This document shows, piece after piece, positions 52,001 to 64,000 of a stretch of DNA of 64,000 nt. The stretch is taken from the NCBI GenBank assembly GCA_947579665.1, contig OX388344.1:8674346-8738345 (forward strand), given 5' to 3'. The notes under the pieces are model-generated. The model was given only the letters and a program-made list of their open reading frames with translations. It had not been told where the DNA came from and ran no database searches. Position numbers and translations under genes: made by a program. This stretch comes from Sympetrum striolatum. Taxonomy: Eukaryota > Arthropoda > Insecta > Odonata > Libellulidae. How positions within the stretch are numbered: the stretch's first letter is position 1; each line of letters opens with the position of its first letter.

Positions 52001-54358
52001 CGGCCGAAAGATAAGAAAGAAAGTTAATTATATTTACTTTTGATAACAATTACGAATCACAAAATAGGTACAGCAATAGCATTCTTATCCATTTGTACTT
52101 AGTTAATTTGAGTTCGCATCCCTCGAACAAGCACCATCATTCATCACCACCCTGCTCCTTATATCGCATCGTCATGGCCTCGGAAGTTCATCCAAATGCT
52201 GCCGAAAGATAATAATGAAAGTTAATTATATTTACTTTTGATAACAATGACGAATCACAAACAGGTACAGCAATAGCATTCTTATCCATTTGTACTTAGT
52301 TAATTTGAGTTTGCATTCCTCGACCAAGCACCATCATTCATCACCACCCTGCTCCTTATATCGCATCGTCATGGCTTCGGAAGTTCATCCAAATGCTGCC
52401 GAAAGATAAGAAAGAATGTTAATTATATTTACTTTTGATAAAAATTACGAATCACAAAATAGGTACAGCAATAGCATTCTTATCCATTTGTACTTAGTTA
52501 ATTTGAGTTCGCATCCCTCGACCAAGCACCATCATTCATCACCACCCTGCTCCTTATATCGCATCGTCATGGCCTCGGAAGTTCATCCAAATGCTGCCGA
52601 AAGATAATAATGAAAGTTAATTATATTTACTTTTGATAACAATGACGAATCACAAAATAGGTACAGCAATAGCATTCTTATCCATTTGTACTTAGTTAAT
52701 TTGAGTTCGCATCCCTCGACCAAGCACCATCATTCATCACCACCCTGCTCCTTATATCGCATCGTCATGGCTTCGGAAATTCATCCAAATGCTGCCGAAA
52801 TAAAATAATGAAAGTTAATTATATTTACTTTTGATAACAATGACGAATCACAAAATAGGTACAGCAATAGCATTCTTATCCATTTGTACTTAGTTAATTT
52901 GAGTTTGCATCCCTCGACCAAGCACCATCATTCATCACCACCCTGCTCCTTATATCGCATCGTCATGGCTTCGGAAGTTCATCCAAATGCTGCCGAAAGA
53001 TAAGAATGAAAGTTAATTATATTTACTTTTGATAACAATGACGAATCACAAAATAGGTACAGCAATAGCATTCTTATCCATTTGTACTTAGTTAATTTGA
53101 GTTCGCATCCCTCGACCAAGCACCATCATTCATCACCACCCTGCTCCTTATATCGCATCGTCATGGCTTCGGAAGTTCATCCAAATGCGGCCGAAAGATA
53201 AGAAAGAAAGTTAATTATATTTACTTTTGATAACAATTACGAATCACAAAATAGGTACAGCAATAGCATTCTTATCCATTTGTACTTAGTTAATTTGAGT
53301 TCGCATCCCTCGAACAAGCACCATCATTCATCACCACCCTGCTCCTTATATCGCATCGTCATGGCCTCGGAAGTTCATCCAAATGCTGCCGAAAGATAAT
53401 AATGAAAGTTAATTATATTTACTTTTGATAACAATGACGAATCACAAACAGGTACAGCAATAGCATTCTTATCCATTTGTACTTAGTTAATTTGAGTTTG
53501 CATTCCTCGACCAAGCACCATCATTCATCACCACCCTGCTCCTTATATCGCATCGTCATGGCTTCGGAAGTTCATCCAAATGCTGCCGAAAGATAAGAAA
53601 GAATGTTAATTATATTTACTTTTGATAAAAATTACGAATCACAAAATAGGTACAGCAATAGCATTCTTATCCATTTGTACTTAGTTAATTTGAGTTCGCA
53701 TCCCTCGACCAAGCACCATCATTCATCACCACCCTGCTCCTTATATCGCATCGTCATGGCCTCGGAAGTTCATCCAAATGCTGCCGAAAGATAATAATGA
53801 AAGTTAATTATATTTACTTTTGATAACAATGACGAATCACAAAATAGGTACAGCAATAGCATTCTTATCCATTTGTACTTAGTTAATTTGAGTTCGCATC
53901 CCTCGACCAAGCACCATCATTCATCACCACCCTGCTCCTTATATCGCATCGTCATGGCTTCGGAAATTCATCCAAATGCTGCCGAAATAAAATAATGAAA
54001 GTTAATTATATTTACTTTTGATAACAATGACGAATCACAAAATAGGTACAGCAATAGCATTCTTATCCATTTGTACTTAGTTAATTTGAGTTTGCATCCC
54101 TCGACCAAGCACCATCATTCATCACCACCCTGCTCCTTATATCGCATCGTCATGGCTTCGGAAGTTCATCCAAATGCTGCCGAAAGATAAGAATGAAAGT
54201 TAATTATATTTACTTTTGATAACAATGACGAATCACAAAATAGGTACAGCAATAGCATTCTTATCCATTTGTACTTAGTTAATTTGAGTTCGCATCCCTC
54301 GACCAAGCACCATCATTCATCACCACCCTGCTCCTTATATCGCATCGTCATGGCTTCG
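51917..54358 (+). repeat. Higher-order duplication, 6-mer of 1,187 bp
   Basis: Two consecutive copies share AATGCGGCCG (about 51998 and 53185), CCTCGAACAAGC, CACAAACAGG and GATAAGAAAGAATG at 1,187-bp spacing (six monomers minus one base). The pair is inserted in what is otherwise the third copy of the 10.3-kb unit, so it arose after or during that copying. Confidence 0.88.
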
Positions 54359-55706
54359 GAAATTCATCCAAATGCTGCCGAAATAAAATAATGAAAGTTA
54401 ATTATATTTACTTTTGATAACAATGACGAATCACAAAATAGGTACAGCAATTGCATTCTTATCCATTTGTACTTAGTTAATTTGAGTTCGCATCCCTCGA
54501 CCAAGCACCATCATTCATCACCACTCTGCTCCTTATATCGCATCGTCATGTTTTCGGAAGTTCATCCAAATGCTCTCGAAAGATAATAATGAAAGTTAAT
54601 TATATTTACTTTTGATAACAATGACGAATCACAAAATAGGTACAGCAATAGCATTCTTATCCATTTGTACTTAGTTAATTTGAGTTCGCATCCCTCGACC
54701 AAGCACCATCATTCATCACCACCCTGCTCCTTATATCGCATCGTCATGGCTTCGGAAGTTCATCCAAATGCTGCCGAAAGATAATAATGAAAGTTAATTG
54801 TATTTAATTTTGATAACAATGACGAATCACAAAATAGGTACAGCAATAGCATTCTTATCCATTTGTACTTAGTTAATTTGAGTTCGCATCCCTCGACCAA
54901 GCACAATCATTCATCACCACCCTGCTCCTTATATCGCATCGTCATGGCTTCGGAAGTTCATCCAAATGCTACCGAAAGATAAGAATGAAAGTTAATTATA
55001 TTTACTTTTGATAACAATGACGAATCACAAAATAGGTACAGCAATAGCATTCTTATCCATTTGTACTTAGTTAATTTGAGTTCGCATCCCTCGACCAAGC
55101 ACCATCATTCATCACCACCCTGCTCCTTATATCGCATCGTCATGGCTTCGGAAGTTCATCCAAATGCTGCCGAAAGATAAGAATGAAAGTTAATTATATT
55201 TACTTTTGATAACAATGACGAATCACAAAATAGGTACAGCAATAGCATTCTTATCCATTTGTACTTAGTTAATTTGAGTTCGCATCCCTCGACCAAGCAC
55301 CATCATTCATCACCACCCTGCTCCTTATATCGCATCGTCATGGCTTCGGAAGTTCATCCAAATGCTGCCGAAAGATAAGAATGAAAGTTAATTATATTTA
55401 CTTTTGATAACAATGACGAATCACAAAATAGGTACAGCAATAGCATTCTTATCCATTTGTACTTAGTTAATTTGAGTTCGCATCCCTCGACCAAGCACCA
55501 TTATTCATCACCACCCTGCTCCTTATATCGCATCGTCATGGCTTCGGAAGTTCATCCAAATGCTGCCGAAAGATAATAATGAAAGTTAATTATATTTACT
55601 TTTGATAACAATTACGAATCACAAAATAGGTACAGCAATAGCATTCTTATCCATTTGTACTTAGTTAATTTGAGTTCGCATCCCTCGACCAAGCACCATC
55701 ATTCAT

Positions 55707-58700
55707 CACCACCCTGCTCCTTATATCGCATCGTCATGGCTTCGGAAGTTCATCCAAATGCTGCCGAAAGATAAGAATGAAAGTTAATTATATTTACTTT
55801 TGATAACAATGACGAATCACAAAATAGGTACAGCTATAGCATTCTTATCCATTTGTACTTAGTTAATTTGAGTTCGCATCCCTCGACCAAGCACCATCAT
55901 TCATCACCACCCTGCTCCTTATATCGCATCGTCATGGCTTCGGAAGTTCATCCAAATGCTGCCGAAAGATAAGAATGAAAGTTAATTATATTTACTTTTG
56001 ATAACAATGACGAATCACAAAATAGGTACAGCAATAGCATTCTTATCCATTTGTACTTAGTTAATTTGAGTTCGCATCCCTCGACCAAGCACCATCATTC
56101 ATCACCACCCTGCTCCTTATATCGCATCGTCATGGCTTCGGAAGTTCATCCAAATGCTGCCGAAAGATAATAATGAAAGTTAATAATATTTACTTTTGAT
56201 AACAATTACGAATCACAAAATAGGTACAGCAATAGCATTCTTATCCATTTGTACTTAGTTAATTTGAGTTCGCATCCCTCGACCAAGCACCATTATTCAT
56301 CACCACCCTGCTCCTTATATCGCATCGTCATGGCTTCGGAAGTTCATCCAAATGCTGCCGAAAGATAATAATGAAAGTTAATTATATTTACTTTTGATAA
56401 CAATTACGAATCACAAAATAGGTACAGCAATAGCATTCTTATCCATTTTTACTTAGTTAATTTGAGTTCGCATCCCTCGACCAAGCACCATCTACCAGCA
56501 CCACCCTGCTCCTTATATCGCATCGTCATGGCTTCGGAAGTTCATCCAAATGCTGCCGAAAGATAAGAATGAAAGTTAATTATATTTACTTTTGATAACA
56601 ATGACGAATCACTAAATAGGTACAGCAATAGCATTCTTATCCATTTGTACTTAGTTAATTTGAGTTCGACTCCCTCGACCAAGAACCATCTCTCAGCACC
56701 ACCCTGCTCCTTATATCGCATTGTCATGGCTTCGGAAGTTCATCCAAATGCTGCCGAAAGATAATAATGAAAGTTAATTATATTTACTTTTGATAACAAT
56801 GACGAATCACAAAATAGGTACAGCAATAGCATTCTTATCCATTTGTACTTAGTTAATTTGAGTTCGCATCCCTCGACCAAGCACCATCATTCATCACCAC
56901 CCTGCTCCTTATATCGCATCGTCATGGCTTCGGAAGTTCATCCAAATGCTGCCGAAAGATAATAATGAAAGTTAATTATATTTACTTTTGATAACAATGA
57001 CGAATCACAAAATAGGTACAGCAATAGCATTCTTATCCATTTGTACTTAGTTAATTTGAGTTCGCATCCCTCGACCAAGCACCATCATTCATCACCACCC
57101 TGCTCCTTATATCGCATCGTCATGGCTTCGGAAGTTCATCCAAATGCTGCCGAAAGATAATAATGAAAGTTAATTATATTTACTTTTGATAACAATTACG
57201 AATCACAAAATAGGTACAGCAATAGCATTCTTATCCATTTGTACTTAGTTAATTTGAGTTCGCATCCCTCGACCAAGCACCATCATTCATCACCACCCTG
57301 CTCCTTATATCGCATCGTCATGGCTTCGGAAGTTCATCCAAATGCTGCCGAAAGATAATAATGAAAGTTAATTATATTTACTTTTGATAACAATTACGAA
57401 TCACAAAATAGGTACAGCAATAGCATTCTTATCCATTTGTACTTAGTTAATTTGAGTTCGCATCCCTCGACCAAGCACCATCATTCATCACCACCCTGCT
57501 CCTTATATCGCATCGTCATGGCTTCGGAAGTTCATCTAAATGCTGCCGAAAGATAATAATGAAAGTTAATTATATTTACTTTTGATAACAATTACGAATC
57601 ACAAAATAGGTACAGCAATAGCATTCTTATCCATTTTTACTTAGTTAATTTGAGTTCGCATCCCTCGACCAAGCACCATCATTCATCACCACCCTGCTCC
57701 TTATATCGCATCGTCATGGCTTCGGAAGTTCATCCAAATGCTGCCGAAAGATAAGAATGAAAGTTAATTATATTTACTTTTGATAACAATGACTAATCAC
57801 AAAATAGGTACAGCAATAGCATTCTTATCCATTTGTACTTAGTTAATTTGAGTTCGCATCCCTCGACCAAGCACCATCATTCATCACCACCCTGCTCCTT
57901 ATATCGCATCGTCATGGCTTCGGAAGTTCATCCAAATGCTGCCGAAAGATAATAATGAAAGTTAATTATATTTACTTTTGATAACAATTACGAATCACAA
58001 AATAGGTACAGCAATAGCATTCTTATCCATTTTTACTTAGTTAATTTGAGTTCGCATCCCTCGACCAAGCACCATCTACCAGCACCACCCTGCTCCTTAT
58101 ATCGCATCGTCATGGCTTCGGAAGTTCATCCAAATGCTGCCGAAAGATAATAATGAAAGTTAATTATATTTACTTTTGATAACAATGACGAATCACAAAA
58201 TAGGTACAGAAATAGCATTCTTATCCATTTGTACTTAGTTAATTTGAGTTCGCATCCCTCGACCAAGCACCATCATTCATCACCACCCTGCTCCTTATAT
58301 CGCATCGTCTTGGCTTCGGAAGTTCATCCAAATGCTGCCGAAAGATAATAATGAAAGTTAATTATATTTACTTTTGATAACAATTACGAATCACAAAATA
58401 GGTACAGCAATAGCATTCTTATCCATTTTTACTTAGTTAATTTGAGTTCGCATCCCTCGACCAAGCACCATCTACCAGCACCACCCTGCTCTTATATCGC
58501 ATCGTCATGGCTTCGGAAGTTCATCCAAATGCTGCCGAAAGATAATAATGAAAGTTAATTATATTTACTTTTGATAACAATGACGAATCACAAAATAGGT
58601 AAAGCAATAGCATTCTTATCCATTTGTACTTAGTTAATTTGAGTTCGCATCCCTCGACCAAGCACCATCATTCATCACCACCCTCCTCCTTATATCGCAT

Positions 58701-61700
58701 CGTCATGGCTTCGGAAGTTCATCCAAATGCTGCCGAAAGATAATAATGAAAGTTAATTATATTTACTTTTGATAACAATTACGAATCACAAAATAGGTAC
58801 AGCAATAGCATTCTTATCCATTTTTACTTAGTTAATTTGAGTTCGCATCCCTCGACCAAGCACCATCTACCAGCACCACCCTGCTCCTTATATCGCATCG
58901 TCATGGCTTCGGAAGTTCATCCAAATGCTGCCGAAAGATAAGAATGAAAGTTAATTATATTTACTTTTGATAACAATGACGAATCACAAAATAGGTACAG
59001 CTATAGCATTCTTATCCATTTGTACTTAGTTAATTTGAGTTCGCATCCCTCGACCAAGCACCATCATTCATCACCACCCTGCTCCTTATATCGCATCGTC
59101 ATGGCTTCGGAAGTTCATCCAAATGCTGCCGAAAGATAAGAATGAAAGTTAATTATATTTACTTTTGATAACAATGACGAATCACAAAATAGGTACAGCA
59201 ATAGCATTCTTATCCATTTGTACTTAGTTAATTTGAGTTCGCATCCCTCGACCAAGCACCATCATTCATCACCACCCTGCTCCTTATATCGCATCGTCAT
59301 GGCTTCGGAAGTTCATCCAAATGCTGCCGAAAGATAATAATGAAAGTTAATAATATTTACTTTTGATAACAATTACGAATCACAAAATAGGTACAGCAAT
59401 AGCATTCTTATCCATTTGTACTTAGTTAATTTGAGTTCGCATCCCTCGACCAAGCACCATTATTCATCACCACCCTGCTCCTTATATCGCATCGTCATGG
59501 CTTCGGAAGTTCATCCAAATGCTGCCGAAAGATAATAATGAAAGTTAATTATATTTACTTTTGATAACAATTACGAATCACAAAATAGGTACAGCAATAG
59601 CATTCTTATCCATTTTTACTTAGTTAATTTGAGTTCGCATCCCTCGACCAAGCACCATCTACCAGCACCACCCTGCTCCTTATATCGCATCGTCATGGCT
59701 TCGGAAGTTCATCCAAATGCTGCCGAAAGATAAGAATGAAAGTTAATTATATTTACTTTTGATAACAATGACGAATCACTAAATAGGTACAGCAATAGCA
59801 TTCTTATCCATTTGTACTTAGTTAATTTGAGTTCGACTCCCTCGACCAAGAACCATCTCTCAGCACCACCCTGCTCCTTATATCGCATTGTCATGGCTTC
59901 GGAAGTTCATCCAAATGCTGCCGAAAGATAATAATGAAAGTTAATTATATTTACTTTTGATAACAATGACGAATCACAAAATAGGTACAGCAATAGCATT
60001 CTTATCCATTTGTACTTAGTTAATTTGAGTTCGCATCCCTCGACCAAGCACCATCATTCATCACCACCCTGCTCCTTATATCGCATCGTCATGGCTTCGG
60101 AAGTTCATCCAAATGCTGCCGAAAGATAATAATGAAAGTTAATTATATTTACTTTTGATAACAATGACGAATCACAAAATAGGTACAGCAATAGCATTCT
60201 TATCCATTTGTACTTAGTTAATTTGAGTTCGCATCCCTCGACCAAGCACCATCATTCATCACCACCCTGCTCCTTATATCGCATCGTCATGGCTTCGGAA
60301 GTTCATCCAAATGCTGCCGAAAGATAATAATGAAAGTTAATTATATTTACTTTTGATAACAATTACGAATCACAAAATAGGTACAGCAATAGCATTCTTA
60401 TCCATTTGTACTTAGTTAATTTGAGTTCGCATCCCTCGACCAAGCACCATCATTCATCACCACCCTGCTCCTTATATCGCATCGTCATGGCTTCGGAAGT
60501 TCATCCAAATGCTGCCGAAAGATAATAATGAAAGTTAATTATATTTACTTTTGATAACAATTACGAATCACAAAATAGGTACAGCAATAGCATTCTTATC
60601 CATTTGTACTTAGTTAATTTGAGTTCGCATCCCTCGACCAAGCACCATCATTCATCACCACCCTGCTCCTTATATCGCATCGTCATGGCTTCGGAAGTTC
60701 ATCTAAATGCTGCCGAAAGATAATAATGAAAGTTAATTATATTTACTTTTGATAACAATTACGAATCACAAAATAGGTACAGCAATAGCATTCTTATCCA
60801 TTTTTACTTAGTTAATTTGAGTTCGCATCCCTCGACCAAGCACCATCATTCATCACCACCCTGCTCCTTATATCGCATCGTCATGGCTTCGGAAGTTCAT
60901 CCAAATGCTGCCGAAAGATAAGAATGAAAGTTAATTATATTTACTTTTGATAACAATGACTAATCACAAAATAGGTACAGCAATAGCATTCTTATCCATT
61001 TGTACTTAGTTAATTTGAGTTCGCATCCCTCGACCAAGCACCATCATTCATCACCACCCTGCTCCTTATATCGCATCGTCATGGCTTCGGAAGTTCATCC
61101 AAATGCTGCCGAAAGATAATAATGAAAGTTAATTATATTTACTTTTGATAACAATTACGAATCACAAAATAGGTACAGCAATAGCATTCTTATCCATTTT
61201 TACTTAGTTAATTTGAGTTCGCATCCCTCGACCAAGCACCATCTACCAGCACCACCCTGCTCCTTATATCGCATCGTCATGGCTTCGGAAGTTCATCCAA
61301 ATGCTGCCGAAAGATAATAATGAAAGTTAATTATATTTACTTTTGATAACAATGACGAATCACAAAATAGGTACAGAAATAGCATTCTTATCCATTTGTA
61401 CTTAGTTAATTTGAGTTCGCATCCCTCGACCAAGCACCATCATTCATCACCACCCTGCTCCTTATATCGCATCGTCTTGGCTTCGGAAGTTCATCCAAAT
61501 GCTGCCGAAAGATAATAATGAAAGTTAATTATATTTACTTTTGATAACAATTACGAATCACAAAATAGGTACAGCAATAGCATTCTTATCCATTTTTACT
61601 TAGTTAATTTGAGTTCGCATCCCTCGACCAAGCACCATCTACCAGCACCACCCTGCTCTTATATCGCATCGTCATGGCTTCGGAAGTTCATCCAAATGCT

Positions 61701-62107
61701 GCCGAAAGATAATAATGAAAGTTAATTATATTTACTTTTGATAACAATGACGAATCACAAAATAGGTAAAGCAATAGCATTCTTATCCATTTGTACTTAG
61801 TTAATTTGAGTTCGCATCCCTCGACCAAGCACCATCATTCATCACCACCCTCCTCCTTATATCGCATCGTCATGGCTTCGGAAGTTCATCCAAATGCTGC
61901 CGAAAGATAATAATGAAAGTTAATTATATTTACTTTTGATAACAATTACGAATCACAAAATAGGTACAGCAATAGCATTCTTATCCATTTTTACTTAGTT
62001 AATTTGAGTTCGCATCCCTCGACCAAGCACCATCTACCAGCACCACCCTGCTCCTTATATCGCATCGTCATGGCTTCGGAAGTTCATCCAAATGCTGCCG
62101 AAAGATA
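55707..62107 (+). repeat. Higher-order duplication, 16-mer of 3,167 bp
   Basis: 55707-58873 and 58874-62040 match in every rare variant I followed: CAGCTATAGC (55832 and 58999), TTCGACTCCC, CATCTAAATGC, CAGAAATAGC, CGTCTTGG, GGTAAAGC and CCCTCCTCC. I saw no difference between copies. One monomer lacks a C (CTGCTCTTAT), giving 16 x 198 minus one. The identity extends 66 bp past the second copy. Confidence 0.9.
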
Positions 62108-62589
62108 ATAATGAAAGTTAATTATATTTACTTTTGATAACAATTACGAATCACAAAATAGGTACAGCAATAGCATTCTTATCCATTTGTACTTAGTTAA
62201 TTTGAGTTCGCATCCCTCGACCAAGCACCATCATTCATCACCACCCTGCTCCTTATATCGCATCGTCATGGCTTCGGAAGTTCATCTAAATGCTGCCGAA
62301 AGATAATAATGAAAGTTAATTATATTTACTTTTGATAACAATTACGAATCACAAAATAGGTACAGCAATAGCATTCTTATCCATTTTTACTTAGTTAATT
62401 TGAGTTCGCATCCCTCGACCAAGCACCATCTACCAGCACCACCCTGCTCCTTATATCGCATCGTCATGGCTTCGGAAGTTCATACAGATGCTGCCTAAAG
62501 ATAAGAATGAAAGTTAATTATATTTACTTTTGATAACAATGACGAATCACAAAATAGGTACAGCAATAGCATTCTTATCCATTTGTACT

Positions 62590-63665
62590 TAGTTAATTTG
62601 AGTTCGCATCCCTCGACCAAGCACCATCATTCATCACCACCCTGCTCCTTATTACGCATCGTCATGGCTTCGGAAGTTCATCCAAATGCTGCCGAAAGAT
62701 AATAATGAAAGTTAATTATATTTACTTTTGATAACAATGACGAATCACAAAATAGGTACAGCAATAGCATTCTTATCCATTTGTACTTAGTTAATTTGAG
62801 TTCGCATCCCTCGACCAAGCACCATCATTCATCACCACCCTGCTCCTTATATCGCATCGTCATGGCTTCGGAAGTTCATCCAAATGCTGCCGAAAGATAA
62901 GAATGAAAGTTAATTATATTTACTTTTGATAACAATGACGAATCACAAAATAGGTACAGCAATAGCATTCTTATCCATTTGTACTTAGTTAATTTGAGTT
63001 TGCATCCCTCGACCAAGCACCATCATTCATCACCACCCTGCTCCTTATATCGCATCGTCATGGCTTCGGAAGTTCATCCAAATGCTGCCGAAAGATAATA
63101 ATGAAAGTTAATTATATTTACTTTTGATAACAATTACGAATCACAAAATAGGTACAGCAATAGCATTCTTATCCATTTGTACTTAGTTAATTTGAGTTTG
63201 CATCCCTCGACCAAGCACCATCATTCATCACCACCCTGCTCCTTATATCGCATCGTCATGGCTTCGGAAGTTCATCCAAATGCTGCCGAAAGATAATAAT
63301 GAAAGTTAATTATATTTACTTTTGATAACAATTACGAATCACAAAATAGGTACAGCAATAGCATTCTTATCCATTTGTACTTAGTTAATTTGAGTTCGCA
63401 TCCCTCGACCAAGCACCATCATTCATCACCACCCTGCTCCTTATATCGCATCGTCATGGCTTCGGAAGTTCATCCAAATGCTGCCGAAAGATAAGAATGA
63501 AAGTTAATTATATTTACTTTTGATAACAATGACGAATCACAAAATAGGTACAGCAATAGCATTCTTATCCATTTGTACTTAGTTAATTTGAGTTCGCATC
63601 CCTCGACCAAGCACCATCATTCATCACCACCCTGCTCCTTATATCGCATCGTCATGGCTTCGGAA
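62590..63665 (+). repeat. Echo of the 10.3-kb unit at the right end
   Basis: CTTATTACGCATCG at 62648 and the following monomer order match 48001 onward (offset 14,647) and 37705 onward, with one noticed difference (GGAAGTTC here, GGAGGTTC there), to about 63665. The monomer just left of it (62481-62496) has a cluster of private changes (CATACAGATG, GCCTAAAG), close to the junction. Confidence 0.72.
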
Positions 63666-64000
63666 GTTCATCTAAATGCTGCCGAAAGATAATAATGAAA
63701 GTTAATTATATTTACTTTTGATAACAATTACGAATCACAAAATAGGTACAGCAATAGCATTCTTATCCATTTTTACTTAGTTAATTTGAGTTCGCATCCC
63801 TCGACCAAGCAACATCATTCATCACCACCCTGCTCCTTATATCGCATCGTCATGGCTTCGGAAGTTCATCCAAATGCTGCCGAAAGATAAGAATGAAAGT
63901 TAATTATATTTACTTTTGATAACAATTACGAATCACAAAATAGGTACAGCAATAGCATTCTTATCCATTTGTACTTAGTTAATTTGAGTTCGCATCCCTC

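Larger units (their letters stand above)
6478..64000 (+). repeat. 198-bp satellite DNA array (~290 monomers)
   Basis: Head-to-tail monomers repeat every 198 bp (first phase points GATAATAATG at 6478, then 6676) in one orientation to the right edge, where the array is cut mid-monomer. I saw no inserted transposon or inversion. Length changes are single-base indels (about 7413, 13100, 20178, 30100, 31284). The consensus monomer is ~37% GC, with 23% GC in its first 100 bp and 51% in the rest. It contains a 21-bp quasi-palindrome (AAAGT...ACTTT, monomer 11-31) and a TTCGG...CCGAA dyad near its end. Family members typically serve as centromeric or pericentromeric heterochromatin; that role is inferred. 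There is no long open frame, because each 66-codon frame meets stops in every monomer. Confidence 0.97.

Noticed and set aside
7447..59894. Recurrent 61-codon minus-strand open frames (start MTMRYKEQ) inside the satellite
   Set aside because: 198 bp is 66 codons, so the same frame recurs in every monomer. It is open only where the monomer happens to carry both AATGACG (no TAA) and a non-ATTCATC cassette (no TGA). Most copies have stops, so there is no sign of coding constraint.
6478..64000. Plus-strand 12-codon frame MASEVHPNAAER in nearly every monomer
   Set aside because: It is present simply because the satellite is homogeneous. It is very short, with no evidence of transcription or of codon-biased change.
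6478..64000. CRISPR array
   Set aside because: The repeat is continuous 198-bp satellite without unique spacers, in eukaryotic-type sequence.
6478..64000. CENP-B box in the monomer
   Set aside because: The best candidate (GTTCGCATCCCTCGACC) matches TTCG and a later CG but lacks the required A and the CGGG end of nTTCGnnnnAnnCGGGn.

Overview
The window is non-coding, repeat-dominated nuclear DNA from a eukaryote, most likely an animal. A metazoan or arthropod origin is only a guess from the AT-rich background and the satellite style. I found no credible protein-coding gene, rRNA, complete tRNA or CRISPR array. The open frames present are short chance frames inside repeats.

Layout, left to right. 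(1) 1-1612 is a large imperfect inverted repeat with an ~80-bp centre at 766-845. Each arm carries a chain of tRNA T-arm / Pol III B-box-like modules (core GGTTCGAATCC) about 150-165 bp apart. Two of these modules are identical between the arms over ~34-35 bp, although the arms as a whole have clearly diverged. (2) 1700-1729 is a perfect 12-bp-stem hairpin abutting (3) a C-rich minisatellite at ~1733-4176, whose core is a ~62-bp unit. Its minus strand has about 11 G-runs per unit, so it is a ~2.4-kb block of G-quadruplex-prone DNA. (4) 4177-6199 is AT-rich DNA with small fold-back elements. One (4786-4924) holds a hammerhead-ribozyme-like core, and one (5685-5809) is MITE-like with perfect 16-bp terminal inverted repeats. 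There is also an old direct repeat and an AT palindrome. (5) From ~6200 to the right edge (64000) runs an uninterrupted head-to-tail satellite of 198-bp monomers, about 291 copies in one orientation. Only the leftmost one or two copies are truncated or decayed.

The satellite has clear higher-order structure made by successive multi-monomer duplications: 5-mers of 989 and 990 bp, an 11-mer of 2,177 bp, a 6-mer of 1,187 bp, a 16-mer of 3,167 bp, and a near-perfect 52-mer of 10,296 bp (30401-40696 and 40697-50951). The monomer is bipartite: its first 100 bp are ~23% GC and the remaining 98 bp ~51% GC. Its length is close to a nucleosome repeat.

Taken together this looks like the edge of a centromeric or pericentromeric satellite, passing through a G-rich minisatellite into an inverted repeat studded with B-box-like motifs. 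A heterochromatin-boundary role for the inverted repeat, by analogy with the fission-yeast IR elements that recruit TFIIIC, is the most interesting hypothesis here. It is inference and untested.
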